Assembly: GCA_024291935.2 (NCBI GenBank)
Contig: JAGTYA010000026.1
Location: forward strand, 9,404,001 to 9,468,000
Direction of reading: 5' to 3'
Source of the DNA: Okapia johnstoni
Lineage: Eukaryota; Chordata; Mammalia; Artiodactyla; Giraffidae
DNA: 64,000 nt
The notes beneath the pieces are model-generated. The model did no database searches. It saw only the letters and a list, made by a program, of their open reading frames with translations, and was not told where the DNA came from. Each line of letters starts with the position of its first letter. The first letter of the stretch is position 1. This document shows positions 54,222 through 64,000 of the stretch, piece by piece. Made by a program: the position numbers and the translations under genes.

Positions 54222-57200
54222 ATGGACGGGGCCGGGGGGCCCGGTGAGTACGGGGCGGGGCGGGCGGCGTGCCCCTTCCCGGAGCGCCGGCCGGTCTGGC
54301 GCTGCCATTGCCCGACGGCTTGTCCCGGGCGTCCCCGCGTGCTCCTTGGCCCCGGGGGCTCCGAGCATCCTCCAGTGTTCCTCAGGCCGCTCCCCCTAGT
54401 TACTTGGGTCCTCCAACTGTCATTTCGGACTTCCCCAACGCCATCCTGCCCCCCGTGTTACTCTGGGCTCCTCCAAAGTTTCCGTACCTCCTGTATTACC
54501 CTGGGCCTCTTTCCTTGCTTTGTTGGGTCTTTTTGCTCCTGACTCCCTCTGTTACCCTGGAACCTGCGCTGGGACCTCTGCTCTCCGCTGCTAACCCTCT
54601 CCTGTCACTCTGGACCTCTTCTCTAATGAGTCCTAGGATGACTGTACTCTTGAGTTCCCCGCATCAATCCTGGTACTCCCTCGCAGTTTCTCTGCCTTCC
54701 CGGGAGTCCTGCGGTTACTCTGGGCTGGGCCCTGTCGTCCCTCACCCAGCACTGCGCCTCCGTCTGTGGTTCCCACGTTCCTCGGCAGAACTCCATATTT
54801 CCCCCCTGGTACTCCATGGTACTCCCTGTCTTTGCGGAGGCTGGGACAGGCAGCAGGAAGGGAGCTCTGCCAGGTTCCTCGCCTGCCCTGCCAGAAGGAG
54901 GCCCTTGATCCTTTTCCCACCGTCTCCTCCCCTCTGGGAGCGCTTCCAAGCCTGGAGTTGCTTGGAGGGGGCAGTCCTATTGGACAGATGCAAAGTTAGG
55001 GGGAGAGAGAATCCCCTCAAGCCTTTCCCCAGGTGTATTGGGGGGACATGCTGACTGCTTCTTGCCCCTTTCCCAGGTGAGGGCCCTGCTCAGGAGGCCC
55101 TGCAGTCCTTAAGCCGGCGGCTTCAGGTGCAGGAGAAGGAGATGGAGCTGGTGAAGGCAGCCTTGGCAGAAGCTCTTCGCCTGCTGCGGCTGCAGGTGCC
55201 CCCTGCCTCCCTGCAGGACCCTGGTACCCCGGGCCCTCCGAGGGACAGGTATGCATGTGGTCATGTGGTCACACCCTCCTCCTCCTCCTCCTCCTCCTCC
55301 TCTTCCTCGCTGGGGCCTCTAGGGCCATCAGGTTGATGCACTGTCTCCCCAGCAGCCCCGCAGTCCCCCCAGGACTGCCACCCACATGCAGCCCCTCCTT
55401 GGTGAGCCGAGGCACCCAGACGGAAGCAGAGGTGGAGGTGGAACCATCCCCTGGCCCCCCCGGGCTGAGCAACGGGCCCCCAGCCCCTCTGGGGGGCAGT
55501 GAAGAACCTAGCGGGACCCAGTCTGAAGGAGGGGGCAGCAGCAGCAGTGGCACGGGCTCCCCCGGCCCCCCAGGGATCCTCAGGCTGGCTCAGCCCCCAC
55601 AGCGCACTGACACGTAAGTGTCCTGTGGCCGAGGCTGGGAGGGGAGGGCGGATAGGGGAGCCCGAGTGGAGGGAATGACGTTCACCTGCTCTCTGTGCTC
55701 TGCCCAGGCCACGGAGAAATTCTTCCTCCTCATCCCCTTCAGAGCGGCCTCGCCAGAAACTCTCCCGGAAGGCAGCTTCCTCGGCCAACCTGTTATTGCG
55801 GTCAGGGAGCACAGAGAGGTGGGCGAGGCTCCCCCGCCCGCCCCACCCCCGACCCCACCCCACCCCAGGCTCAAGTTCTGGACTTTCCGCATCCCTCACC
55901 TGGCTTCCCTGGGTGGGGTGGGGGGCCTCATTGCCCAACAGGAAGAAAGGAACAAGCGCTCCTGGGGCGCCTGCTGTGTACCCGGCACTGTGCCAACCCC
56001 TCGACCTCCTCCATCTCATTCAATCCCCACGACATCCTTGGGGGGTAGGTGGTCTCATGCTGTTCATTGGCCAGGTGAGGAAGCAGGCTCAGAGAGGGTA
56101 AGTCATTTGCCTGGGGTCACACAGCTAGAGCCAGGATTTCAACCCAGTCTTTCTGACTCCAGTTGCCTCTGCCCTCTCCACCGTATCGCAGCATCCCTTT
56201 CAAGTTCCCAAGAGGGTTTTCCAAAAGTGTTCATGGTTCCCATGGGTGCCTCTCCTCAGAATTCAGCTCTCTTCCCCCACCCCAGCCTACTACGCTTTAG
56301 AGAGCAAGAGGGATATCCCAGTGGATTGTCTCAGAGTGTGTACAGGCTCCAGGACACCTGAGTGTTCATTCTCACCCTATCCTTGGCCTCTCCTTTATTC
56401 TTGGAAGAGAGATTGTCATCTTATTATCCTCTAATGACAGTGATCTCTGGAATTCACCTGTCACTTTCCCCTTGAGAGATAAGGACTTTCCTGCTGACCT
56501 CTCAGATCCCTGAAAGGCAGGGCTGATGGATCTTCTGGAGTCACTATGGGCCCATTTTACAGATGGAGAAATGCAAAGGTTGATAGTCAGAAGCCTGGTG
56601 GTCTGGAGGAAAGTGTCACCCCACACTGCCTCTTACAGCCATGCTTGGCCCATTTAGTCTCGGTCTTCTCACTCCTTATGTGGAGCCCATCTACTCCAGA
56701 ACCCTCGCTGCTCATGATACAAACTTAAAGTGTGCAGAGGTGACTGTGATCTCTAGGGCGATCTCCTTTCTTGTGTCCTGCCCCTCCTTAGTTGTGTCTT
56801 GGGACCTGACCGCAGTCCCTGTGGTTTTCTCTCTGCCCAACAGCCGTGGGGGAAAGGACCCCCTCTCCAGCCCTGGGGGACCTGGCTCTCGGAGGAGCAA
56901 TTACAATTTAGGTATGTCCAGAGGGATCTGGAAGAACTTGGATGATGGGGTTGGAGCTACAGCCCCAGGAGCTGTTTGCGGGGGAGCTGTGAGGTATGGT
57001 GGCTGGAGCTCTGCCCTAACTTGCCTAGACAGGAAGCTGCAGGATGGTGGTTGACACCTGCTCCTTTTCTCTGTAGAAGGCATCTCAGTGAAGATGTTCC
57101 TCCGAGGCCGCCCCATTACCATGTACATCCCGTCCGGCATCCGCAGCGTGGAGGAGCTGCCCAGCGGCCCACCCCCGGAGACCCTCAGCCTTGACTGGGT

Positions 57201-60200
57201 GTATCCTGCCCCCTTCAACCCCCTGGCAACCACCCTTCCCATCATGGAACCTCCTTTCCCCCTGCTTTTTGATGGTTTTCTCCATCTGCAAGGAGACCTC
57301 TGAATCCTCCCCTTCTATCCTTTGCCAGTGGTGCTGCTGGTTGGAGCTCTGTCTTTCTCCCTTTTCCTCACTGTGCCCTTGATCCAGCCCTTTCCTTGAC
57401 TGTGATCCCCACTCCAGGTACGGGTACCGGGGTCGTGACTCCCGCTCTAATCTGTTTGTGCTGCGCTCTGGGGAGGTGGTCTACTTTATCGCCTGTGTGG
57501 TGGTGCTGTACCGGCCCGGGGGAGGCCCTGGGGGCCCTGGAGGAGGTGGCCAGAGACATTACCGGGGGCACACGGACTGCGTTCGATGGTAAGGGTCTGA
57601 GGGCTGGGAAGTGGGCAGCTCAAAGCGTGGGGATGGTGGGCTTGGCAGAAAGAGGGTCTTGGGTGGATGTGGAGAAGCAGGAGAGGAGAGTGGGCCTGCT
57701 GCTCTGCAAGCCCAGGGACGGTGTCCTGGGTGGTCTTGAGAGACCGACCCCCTTCCCTAGAGTGTCTCCTCCCCCACTTAGCCTGGCTGTTCACCCCGAT
57801 GGTGTGCGTGTAGCCTCAGGACAGACAGCTGGCGTGGATAAAGATGGAAAGGTAAGGCCACGGTCAAGCACCACAGCAGACAGGGTGGGATCCCCGCCTG
57901 GCCCTGCTTTACGCCCCTGACTCCTTCTCCTCCACCAGCCCCTGCAGCCTGTGGTTCACGTCTGGGACTCCGAGACGCTGCTGAAGCTGCAGGAGATCGG
58001 ACTGGGGGCCTTCGAGCGGGGTGTGGGGGCCCTGGCCTTTTCAGTTGCGGTAAGCTGGCCTTGGCGCCTCGAGGCCCCCATTTCCTTGTCTGGGAACCCC
58101 CTTCTTGTACTTCACCAGGAAGCCTCAGAAGTCCTGGCCTTCCTGAGCCCCGCCCAGCTGGTTCTCCTAAGAGACATGTGGCCCCTTCTGCTCTCTCAGC
58201 CTGTCATGGCGCCCCTCGCCTAATTTAGACCATGAACCCCGTGACCGCCAGGCCTCACTCGGCCCCTCCGGTGTGTCCTCCATCCTCAGGATCAGGGCGC
58301 TTTCCTTTGTGTGGTGGATGATTCCAATGAGCATATGCTGTCAGTGTGGGACTGCAGCCGGGGCACGAAGCTGGCTGAGATCAAGGTGAGGTGTCCAGGG
58401 GGCCTGGTGGAGCGCTGGGCATGGTGGGGGTGCAGAGAGCTCCAAACTTCCCAAACACGAACCTCCCTTCTGGCCAGGTCCCCTGGAGCAAGCCTCCTAG
58501 CCTCTCTGAGGCTGTGAAGTGGAGACACAGAGGTTCTGACCTCATGAGGGATAATGTGTTGGGCATTAGTGAGTGACTGAGAATGGCGCTCTTAGGGGAC
58601 CAGGGCCTTGGAGGAAGGGTTGTCCTGAGGGTTCTGGACCTCAGTAGACCAGTTGTCGGGGTGCCAATTGAAGAGAGTCTGGTAGAATGAAGGTGTACAG
58701 GGCTTGGGGTGGCTGAATCTAGTATCTTCCCTTCAGAGTACAAATGACTCAGTCCTCGCCGTTGGCTTCAACCCTCGTGACAGCAGCAGCATCGTCACCA
58801 GTGGGAAATCCCATGTCCACTTCTGGAACTGGAATGGTGGAACAGGGGTTCCTGGGAACGGGACCCTCACCAGGAAACAGGGTGTCTTTGGGGTGAGGCG
58901 TGGATGGGTGCAGGATGCGGGGGAAGGCAGAGTGCAGATGAAAGCATTGGTCTGAGTACTATAGATCCTAATGCTACCCAACTCCCAGTGGTCCCGTGAC
59001 TTGTAGTCTTTGCCCTACCCTTTGACCTCTGCTCTCTGCTCGCCTCGCCCCTAGAAATACAAGAAGCCCAAGTTTATCACCTGCTTTGTGTTCCTCCCGG
59101 ATGGAGACATTCTCACTGGGGACTCAGAGGGGAACATCCTCACCTGGGGGCGGAGCCTCTCAGATTCCAGGACCCCAGGCAGGGGCGGGGCCAAAGGTAT
59201 GTGATGGGGGTGGCTAGTACTGGATGGAAGGCTAGTTCCCCAGAGGGTCTGTGAAGACAGAGGAGAGGATTTCCCATCCTTTTACCTGGGGAGTTGATGG
59301 GCTCTGTCAGAGGCTGGGGCTCTCTAGGCGGCCAGAATAGAAGGGTAGTGGGCAGCAAGGCAAAGGGGCTGGGGCTTTGGAGTCCGCCAGGTCCTGGGTT
59401 CACCTCTAGTTCTGGCCTTTAGGAAGTTATCTCATTTCTTTGAACCTTGGTTGTTCAGTCTGTAAACTGGGGGGAAGAGACAAGGATCAGAGACAGCATT
59501 CTGTGGGCACTCAGCATCTGGGAGTTATTACTCTATTGTGACCGCCTAGGCTGCTCTTGTTCCCTCCTTTCCTGCACCCTCCAAGCATGACCACCTGGAC
59601 TTTGCCAACAGAGACCTATGGGATTGTGGCCCAGGCCCACGCTCACGAAGGGTCCATCTTCGCCCTGTGTCTCCGGCGGGACGGAACTGTGCTGAGTGGT
59701 GGTGGGCGGGACCGCCGGCTGGTCCAGTGGGGGCCTGGGTTGGTGGCCCTTCAGGAGGCGGAGGTGACGGCTGGCCTGGGGTCAAGGGAAGGAGGGGGAC
59801 GAGGAACAGGCAAGGGGACCCTGACGTTTTGCCCCCACCCCCACCCCCACCCCCCTGCAGATTCCTGAACACTTTGGGGCCGTGCGGGCCATTGCAGAGG
59901 GGCCTGGCTCTGAGCTGCTGGTGGGCACCACGAAGAACGCGTTGCTGCGGGGAGATCTGGCCCAGGGCTTCTCCCCTGTAATTCAGGTTGGAGGGGGTCA
60001 AGGGTTTCGGGGAGCAGGGAGGGAAGAGCTGTAGGGGAGGGGCAGAGATGACAGCCTGTTCTCCGCTGCAGGGTCACACGGATGAGCTCTGGGGGCTCTG
60101 CACACATCCCTTCCAGAACCGATTCCTCACCTGTGGCCATGACCGGCAGCTCTGCCTCTGGGACGGGGAGGGCCATGCGCTGGCCTGGAGCATCGACCTC

Positions 60201-63025
60201 AAGGTAGAGAGCTCTGTGTCCCCAGATCCTTGCTGTCACACTCACTGTGACTTCTGTGGCCACCACTCCTTCCCCAACATCTGCTTCCCTTTTGCTCCCA
60301 AAGGCAGCCACCTTGTACTGATGTGACTGTACTGGCTGCTAAAATATTTATTTTTCTGTACTGATGGTGCCAGTGTCCCTGAATACCCTGAATACTGTCT
60401 GCCTCCCAACCCCTAGACCTCTTGAGCCAGCAACTGATGGTTAATCTCCGGCACAGCTGGGGGTGTCAGTTCTGGTGGCTAAGTGTTTTGAGTAGCACCT
60501 CTGTTTAGGCTCCAGAGGCGCCCTGCCTGCCATCCCAGGTCTCCTGTCCCTCTCCTCCTTGGAAGAGGGGAGGCTTTGCCGTTGTTATCAAGATGACAAA
60601 GTATCCATCTTGGTTCCCTCACTCAAAAGGCATCTTCTTGAATTCACCTTCTCCCCCCTCCCAGGAGACTGGTCTCTGTGCTGACTTCCATCCCAGTGGG
60701 GCAGTTGTGGCCGTAGGACTGAACACAGGGAGGTGAGAGGGAGCCAGAACTCCTGGGAGGGGAAAGCAGGAGGAATGGGAAGGGTTTCTGGTAATGGGGG
60801 GGCGATGGAAGATTGTGATCGCTGCCTGTTCAGGAGCCCCAACTGCATCCTCCCACTCCTCAGTGCTTTTCCCTGCAGCCTGGGTCTCCCTTGCTCTCCT
60901 GTGGCAGCTGTCATCACACCCTCCCCCGTCCGCTCCCCCTCCTCTGGGAGTGGAGGAGGTGGCAGCTCTGGATAGAGGAGCAGCAGGGATGGGCGGGGCA
61001 TAAGGGAAAGTAACACAGGAAAGTGGCAAGCTTACAGAATCCGCAGAGCCCTGTCTTTGGGCCCCTGGACTCCTTTTCGGAAGGTATCAGGAGCCCCTCA
61101 GCTTTTATCTGCTGTTAGCCCCTTGCCGCTTCCCAGCATATGAATGCAATGGCAACCTCCCTGTCTGTATCATAGCCTTTCTTTTGGTGCCTCTGAGGCT
61201 CTCTTGACTTGCCAACTCCCACCCTGCTCGGGACAGGTATCCTCACACCTGTTTTCCACCTCCTTTCCTTCCAGGTGGCTGGTTTTGGACACAGAGACCA
61301 GAGAGATCGTGTCTGACATCACTGATGGCAATGAGCAGCTCTCAGTGGTCCGGTACAGCCCAGGTGGGAGCCACCTCCACCCTGGACCTAGACTCATCCC
61401 TGGCCCTTCCCTCTCTGAGTGACTGTCTTTGTAGATGGGTTGTACCTGGCCATCGGTTCCCATGACAACATGATCTACATCTATAGCGTTTCCAGTGATG
61501 GTGCCAAGTCCAGCCGTTTTGGCCGCTGTGTGGTGAGGAAGCTGGGGTGGAGGGTGGGGCATTGCCATAGCAGGTAAACTAATGCCCTTCTTGGGGGGGG
61601 GTAGGAAATGGTGGCTGCATTTTTAGTCTGTTGACCCTTGCTCCCAGGGTCACTCCAGCTTCATCACTCACCTTGATTGGTCCAAGGATGGGAACTTCAT
61701 CATGTCCAATTCTGGGGACTATGAGATCCTTTACTGTGAGTGACAGTAGGGGAGGGCATGAGGAGAGGGGAATTGGGGTGGGTTTTATTTATGTGTGTGG
61801 GCTCTTGGTTGGGAGGGGATGAAGGAAATGTGGGGGAGCTCGCAGTAGAGGGACAGTCAGATAGGGGTTGGAGATGAGTTTATACACACAGGAGAAATGT
61901 CATTTGGACTGAAAAACCACACACACAGTTTAACACCATGTCTTGTTCCCAGCAGGCCTTAAGAGAGTTGAAAAATGTACTAGGAAAAAGATTGTTTTGG
62001 AAAAGTTTCTCAGGACAGGTGTGGAGGGGTTGACTTATCTAGAGAGAACTTCAGATGAGAACTCAGGAAGCACAAGGGGCTGGGTTTTGCCCTGGGCTGA
62101 GGGCTACCACCCTGACCAGATCACATGCCGTGGCCTCAAGCCAGTCTTTCCAATTTGGCCTCCAATATCATCCTCCCCATGGAGGGCAGAGTGAGAACTG
62201 AGCTGAGTGGGCTCCCTCTCCCCAGGGGACGTGGCTGGAGGCTGTAAGCTGCTGAGAAATCGGTATGAGAGCCGAGACCGGGAGTGGGCCACCTACACCT
62301 GCGTGCTGGGCTTCCATGTCTACGGTGAGCAGGGGCACAGGGCCGTGGAACCTTGCGGGAGTGTGGGGGGACAAGGCGCAGCCCGCCTGGGCCTCGGAAT
62401 GCTGGACATGTGTAGGGGGTAGACGTCAAGAAACGGGCAGATCCAGCCCAAGAGGGCACCCCGCCCCCCAGCCGGCCCTCGGGACTGGGAAGGATTGCCT
62501 GGAACGTGGTGGGTGGGTGGCCGGGCTGCCTGAGCTTGGGGGGAAATGGTGCAGCTCTGGACCGCGGGTGGGGGCGGGGAGGTCCGGCTGAGGCCGGCTG
62601 CTGTGATAGGCGTGTGGCCAGATGGCTCGGATGGAACCGACATCAACTCCCTGTGCCGTTCCCACAACGAGCGCGTCGTGGCCGTTGCCGATGACTTCTG
62701 CAAAGTGCACCTCTTCCAGTACCCGTGCGCGCGCGCCAAGGTGAGGCCTCCCGGGGCCTCCGGGGCGGGCGGGCGGCCGGGGTCCCGCGGCCGCTGCAGC
62801 TCCACCTTCTCTCTGGCCCAGGCGCCGAGCCTCGTGTACGGTGGTCACGGCAGCCACGTGACCAGCGTCCGGTTCACGCACGACGACTCGCACCTCATCT
62901 CGCTGGGCGGCAAGGACGCCAGCATTTTCCAGTGGCGAGTGTTGGGCGCTGGGGGCACGGGACCGGTGCCCACCACGCCCTCTCGAACCCCTTCCCTGTC
63001 CCCTGCCTCCTCTCTTGACGTCTGA
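54222..63025 (+). CDS. EML3: Echinoderm microtubule-associated protein-like 3
   Basis: Twenty-two exons: 54222-54243, 55077-55248, 55356-55613 (or from 55353), 55708-55818, 56844-56911, 57077-57200, 57418-57588, 57782-57851, 57939-58049, 58290-58385, 58737-58892, 59055-59196, 59612-59763, 59861-59986, 60072-60203, 60665-60732, 61275-61363, 61435-61532, 61648-61735, 62226-62324, 62610-62740, 62822-63025. They give 895 residues; human has 896. Order: an N-terminal coiled coil (LSRRLQVQEKEMELVKAALA, 15-50), a Ser/Pro-rich basic microtubule-binding stretch with the TQT motif SRGTQTEAEV, the HELP motif (about 212-285, MFLRGRPITMYIPSG), then WD repeats forming tandem propellers, and a Ser/Thr-Pro tail. 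It binds spindle microtubules and recruits augmin and gamma-tubulin (family knowledge). The TQT motif resembles LC8 dynein light-chain sites. Confidence 0.97.
55274..55312. repeat. (CTC)n microsatellite in EML3 intron 2
   Basis: Ten or more CTC units just upstream of the exon 3 polypyrimidine tract, 40-80 bp before the acceptor; length changes could alter splicing. Confidence 0.9.
55819..56843 (+). other. EML3: EML3 intron 4 with a MIR
   Basis: 55960-56165 is a minus-strand MIR (GTAAGTCATTTGCCTGGGGT, CAGGATTTCAACCCAGTC). The rest is unassigned. Confidence 0.6.
59197..59611 (+). other. EML3: EML3 intron 12 with a MIR remnant
   Basis: About 59360-59485 reads as a plus-strand MIR (GGTCCTGGGTTCACCTCTAG, GTTCAGTCTGTAAACTGGG). 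Nothing else is seen. Confidence 0.5.
60204..62225 (+). other. EML3: EML3 introns 15, 16 and 19
   Basis: The three longer introns (60204-60664, 60733-61274, 61736-62225) contain no recognisable repeat, RNA or coding sequence apart from the flanking exons. Confidence 0.4.
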
Positions 63026-63265
63026 CCCCTGCCGGACGGGACCCACCGGCCCTGCAGTGTGGCCCTGCCCCACCCAAATCCCCCAGGACCGGGTCGACCC
63101 TGTCCTCGACTTCGAGACATTCCCAAAAGCGCATTTCCCCGGAGGGGGCGAACGGCACCCCTGCACACACTGTATAGACCCGCTGGCTGAGCCGGGCAGC
63201 CCCAGCCTGGGCCCTGACTCCCGCTGCCTGCTGAGGGGCAATAAACCAAAAGCAAAGTCGCCTCC
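63026..63265 (+). terminator. EML3: EML3 3' UTR and poly(A) signal
   Basis: AATAAA at 63240-63245, about 215 nt after the stop codon. Confidence 0.8.
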
Positions 63266-63429
63266 CGGTCCTTTTGTGGGGCGCGGCTGGGCGCCACTGG
63301 GCTTTAATGGGGGTGGGGAGGAAGGCAAAGGGGAATGCGGAAAAGGTGAGGGAGGGTGGACTTTCCATGCAAATAACAGGCAAAGCCGCTTGCAAATAAC
63401 TGCAAAGCGCATAGGCGCTTCGAGTCTTT

Positions 63430-64000
63430 CGCGGCCGCAGGCGGAGCTGCAAGACTCCAGCTAGGAGCGAGTTAAGCCCAACTCCTCTACCCGCCCTCGG
63501 AGGCGGGGGCCGAGCCGCAACGGAAATAGCCGAGTGTCGGGCCGCGGTTGGCCGGAGGGAGCCGAACTTCTTCCGGAAGTAGCCGAGCCTTGTGGTCTTG
63601 CTCTCCGACCGGAGCCGAACGCCGGGCCTTGTTCTCCGGATTCGCCGAAGGTGTTCCGGAAGGAGGCGAACCCCGAGGCGGGCCGGCAAGTCTTCGCGGC
63701 GGCCCTGAGAGTCCAACGTCTGGTGGGGCTCGGCGAGGGCGGGGGTAGCTGCAGCCTGTCTCCGGTCCGGCGGGATCCGAGCTCGTTCCGGAAGAAGCCG
63801 AGCGGACCGGCTCCGGTCTCGGCGTCCCGGGCGTGAGGCTATAGAGGCGGCGGCGACAGCGCGGGCCGGGATGAGCCGCGACGGCTGAGGCTGCGGAGGC
63901 GCCGGCTGCGCGGGCCCGACTGAGACTTCTGCGAAGCGCCGGCCCCGCGCTCAGGGCTTCGCTTCGAGTCCTGCCCTCGGGAGCCTCCCGGACTCCTTTG
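63430..64000 (+). promoter_or_regulatory. MTA2: MTA2 CpG island promoter / 5' UTR (gene continues outside)
   Basis: A CpG-dense region after the EML3 poly(A) site. In human MTA2 follows EML3 in the same orientation, so this is taken as its promoter and 5' UTR; no MTA2 coding sequence lies inside the window. It holds several CCGGAAG ETS-type sites in a repeated context. The identity is by synteny only. Confidence 0.55.

Noticed and set aside
53498..54542. Several long open frames (150-280 codons) on both strands between ROM1 and EML3
   Set aside because: They overlap one another in all frames, are Pro/Gly/Arg/Ser-rich, and lie in a CpG island promoter with very high GC. No domain or conserved start is visible; base composition explains them.

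Overview
The window is nuclear DNA of a ruminant, almost certainly a bovid (cattle, sheep, goat or a relative). The evidence is BovB LINE fragments, BovB-derived Bov-tA SINEs and artiodactyl tRNA-Glu SINEs (CHR type), together with mammalian-wide MIR, L2, L1 and MER5A relics and single-copy vertebrate genes with GT-AG introns. Species cannot be fixed by eye. The gene order matches human chromosome 11q12.3 in reverse orientation: LRRN4CL, UBXN1, UQCC3, LBHD1, CSKMT, C11orf98, INTS5, GANAB, B3GAT3, ROM1, EML3, and then the promoter of MTA2.

Layout. 0-1 kb: C-terminal end of LRRN4CL and its 3' UTR. 1-7 kb: intergenic retroelement pile dominated by one 5'-inverted BovB. 7.5-10.1 kb: UBXN1 (+). 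10.1-11.9 kb: old MIRs and a Bov-tA. 11.9-12.5 kb: UQCC3 (-). 13.2-14.5 kb: BovB pieces, a solo LTR-like element and a Bov-tA. 14.6-20.5 kb: LBHD1 (+), whose last three coding exons are shared in another frame with C11orf98 (+), with CSKMT (-) nested in an LBHD1 intron. 23.1-28.8 kb: INTS5 (+), whose single intron carries a processed cytochrome c copy. 29-44.2 kb: GANAB (+). 46.8-51.4 kb: B3GAT3 (+), tail-to-tail with ROM1 (-, 51.6-53.4 kb). 54.2-63.3 kb: EML3 (+). 63.4-64 kb: CpG-rich MTA2 promoter.

Most gene models were rebuilt exon by exon from splice sites and reading frame. The predicted protein lengths agree with the human proteins as I remember them: UBXN1 297, UQCC3 89 (human 93), LBHD1 264, CSKMT 238, C11orf98 123, INTS5 1019 only if one base is restored, GANAB 944 or 966 with a cassette exon, B3GAT3 335, ROM1 351, EML3 895. 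The genes are not an operon and serve unrelated jobs: ubiquitin/p97 adaptor, complex III assembly, mitochondrial lysine methylation, snRNA processing, ER glycoprotein quality control, proteoglycan linker synthesis, photoreceptor discs and microtubules.

The observations most worth following are: (1) a compact minus-strand transcription unit at 17.27-17.74 kb with CCAAT, TATA, a TOP-like start, splice sites and a complete poly(A) site just upstream of the CSKMT start codon; (2) about 250 nt of exon sequence kept open in two frames (LBHD1/C11orf98); (3) a one-base frameshift in a C homopolymer in INTS5; (4) an intact cytochrome c retrocopy; (5) a degenerate repeat of ETS-like sites in the MTA2 promoter.
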